Positions 4,729 to 5,739 of a stretch of DNA of 5,739 nucleotides are shown here, piece by piece. Every line of letters starts with the position of its first letter. Position 1 is the stretch's first letter. The DNA comes from Planctomycetota bacterium (GTDB lineage Bacteria; Planctomycetota; MHYJ01; JACQXL01; JAVHLO01). Made by a program: the position numbers and the translations under genes. The notes beneath the pieces were generated by a model. The model made no database searches. It was not told the origin of the DNA and saw only the letters and a list, made by a program, of their open reading frames with translations. Location of the stretch: positions 1-5,739 of the forward strand of contig JAVHLO010000240.1 in NCBI GenBank assembly GCA_031082105.1, written 5' to 3'.

Positions 4729-5621
4729 AGAAGCTGAAGGCCGGTCTCAACAAGACCCGCAACAGTCTTCGCCGGGTCAGAGACCTGCTGCTTGGCAGAC
4801 GGGTGGACGGCCAGCTTGTCGAGCAGCTCGAAGAAATACTGCTCTCCGCAGACGTCGGCGTCCCCACCACGACGACTTTGCTCGACAGTCTCAAGGAGAA
4901 GGCCCGGCTGCAGAAGATCGACGACGGTTCCCAGCTCTTCGAGATGATGAAAACCGAGATCCGCGGCATGCTCGGCGAAGACCGGGCGGCGCTGCGGTTT
5001 GCGGATACGCCGCCCACGATCGTCCTCGTCGTCGGCGTCAACGGCACCGGCAAGACGACATCCATCGCCAAGCTGGCAAACATGTTGAAAGAAGAAGGCC
5101 GCAAGGTGCTCCTCGGCGCATGCGACACCTTCAGGGCTGCGGCGAATGAGCAGCTCACGATCTGGTCCGACCGGGTCGGAGTCGAGGTCATCCGACATCA
5201 GTCCGGCGCGGACCCGGCGGCCGTGGCGTTCGACAGCGCGTCAGCGGCCCAGGCGCGCGGAAGCGATGTGCTCATCATCGACACCGCCGGCCGGCTGCAC
5301 ACGAAAGCGAACCTGATGAAGGAGCTGCCCAAGATCCGTTCCGTGTTGAGCAAGAAGATTCCCGGCGCGCCGCACGAGACCATCCTCGTACTCGATGCGA
5401 CGACCGGCCAGAACGCAATAGCTCAGGCCAAGACCTTCAAGGAAGCAACCGACGTCACCGGCCTCTTTCTCGCAAAACTCGACGGCACGGCAAAGGGTGG
5501 CATAGTACTTGCAATCAAACGAGAACTGGGGATACCCGTAAAATTCATTGGGATAGGCGAGAAGGTGGACGACATTGAAGTGTTTGAGACTCAGCGGTTT
5601 GTGGAAGCGCTCTTTGAGTAG
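4707..5621 (+). CDS. ftsY: Signal recognition particle receptor FtsY
   Basis: Predicted protein of 304 residues. It is the SRP-GTPase docking protein that receives SRP-ribosome complexes (via Ffh) at the inner membrane and hands nascent membrane proteins to SecYEG. It is a compact form with only the N and G domains; the acidic A domain of the long Escherichia coli protein is absent, as in many bacteria. A basic amphipathic start (FFKRAIEKLKAGLNK, 2-16) probably binds lipid. N-domain helices run to about 95. GTPase motifs: GVNGTGKTT (110-118, P-loop); DTFRAAA (140-146), in the insertion box; DTAGR (192-196); AKLDGTAKGG (256-265), with Ala in place of the commoner Thr; and GIGEKVDDIEVF (282-293). 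AGGA (4699-4702) precedes the ATG, which lies inside nusB, so coupling is likely. No terminator was seen downstream. Confidence 0.97.
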   Translation: MFFKRAIEKLKAGLNKTRNSLRRVRDLLLGRRVDGQLVEQLEEILLSADVGVPTTTTLLDSLKEKARLQKIDDGSQLFEMMKTEIRGMLGEDRAALRFADTPPTIVLVVGVNGTGKTTSIAKLANMLKEEGRKVLLGACDTFRAAANEQLTIWSDRVGVEVIRHQSGADPAAVAFDSASAAQARGSDVLIIDTAGRLHTKANLMKELPKIRSVLSKKIPGAPHETILVLDATTGQNAIAQAKTFKEATDVTGLFLAKLDGTAKGGIVLAIKRELGIPVKFIGIGEKVDDIEVFETQRFVEALFE

Positions 5622-5663
5622 TGGCCTCCTTTTCGAGAGCCGGGCACGAGAACTTGGACACTT

Positions 5664-5739
5664 TTGGGGACACTGCTTGTACTCTTCGTGGGAGTAGTCT
5701 TCCCCGCTCAGCCTTCGGTTGCCCGCGCGGAGGAGGAAT
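5664..5739 (+). CDS. Possible start of a secreted protein, cut by the window edge
   Basis: Downstream of ftsY, in the same frame after its stop, the sequence encodes a hydrophobic run LLGTLLVLFVGVVFPAQPSV followed by ARA and three Glu. This looks like a Sec signal peptide with an Ala-Arg-Ala cleavage site. The only usual start in frame is TTG (5664), which lacks a good ribosome binding site and gives little positive charge at the N-terminus, so the true start is unsure. The alternative is that GGAGGAGG (5729-5736) is the ribosome binding site of a gene beginning just beyond the window, and the hydrophobic run is chance. At least 25 codons are visible, with no recognisable family. Confidence 0.3.
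   Translation, partial: MGTLLVLFVGVVFPAQPSVARAEEE

Noticed and set aside
4575..5198. Minus-strand reading frame of 207 codons across nusB and ftsY
   Set aside because: It lies antisense to two clearly conserved genes; open antisense frames are common in GC-rich coding DNA.

Overview
The window (5739 bases, GC-rich, roughly 60% by eye) looks like chromosome of an uncultured or little-studied Gram-negative bacterium. A PVC-type or similar lineage (Planctomycetes, Lentisphaerae, Hydrogenedentes) is my best guess. The pointers are two secreted pilin-like proteins ending in a histidine-plus-'DG' module, common in those groups; families of short palindromic and G-rich intergenic repeats; and a ribH-nusB-ftsY gene order. 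This is inference, with no database comparison.

Layout. Positions 1-55 hold a degenerate TTGGGATTT repeat. Positions 104-886 encode a single-pass membrane protein with a Pro/Ala-rich linker and a C-terminal HEAT-repeat domain. Positions 928-1132 hold a non-coding composite palindromic repeat of two inverted copies. Positions 1158-1718 encode a degenerate type IV pilin-like protein. It converges with a 445-residue minus-strand gene (1949-3286) whose N-terminal half resembles a pilin/DUF2950-like domain and whose C-terminal part resembles the neighbouring pilin-like protein.

Positions 3287-3759 are non-coding but full of signals. The minus-strand gene has a near-consensus sigma70 promoter at 3333-3361 and ribH has another at 3666-3694, so the two form a divergent pair. 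Between them sits a 252-bp element (3389-3640) with imperfect terminal inverted repeats, flanked exactly by an 8-bp direct repeat (CATCAAGC). This is the signature of a MITE-like insertion.

Positions 3760-5621 are a housekeeping cluster on the plus strand: ribH (lumazine synthase, riboflavin synthesis), nusB (antitermination and rRNA transcription) and ftsY (SRP receptor GTPase). nusB and ftsY overlap by 22 bases, and the ribH promoter probably drives all three. The last 100 bases may begin a secreted protein, cut by the window edge.

I found no CRISPR array, defence system, phage gene, tRNA or rRNA. The most notable items are the MITE-like insertion that splits a divergent promoter pair, the paired palindromic repeat beside the pilin-like gene, and the fused pilin-like architecture of the minus-strand protein.
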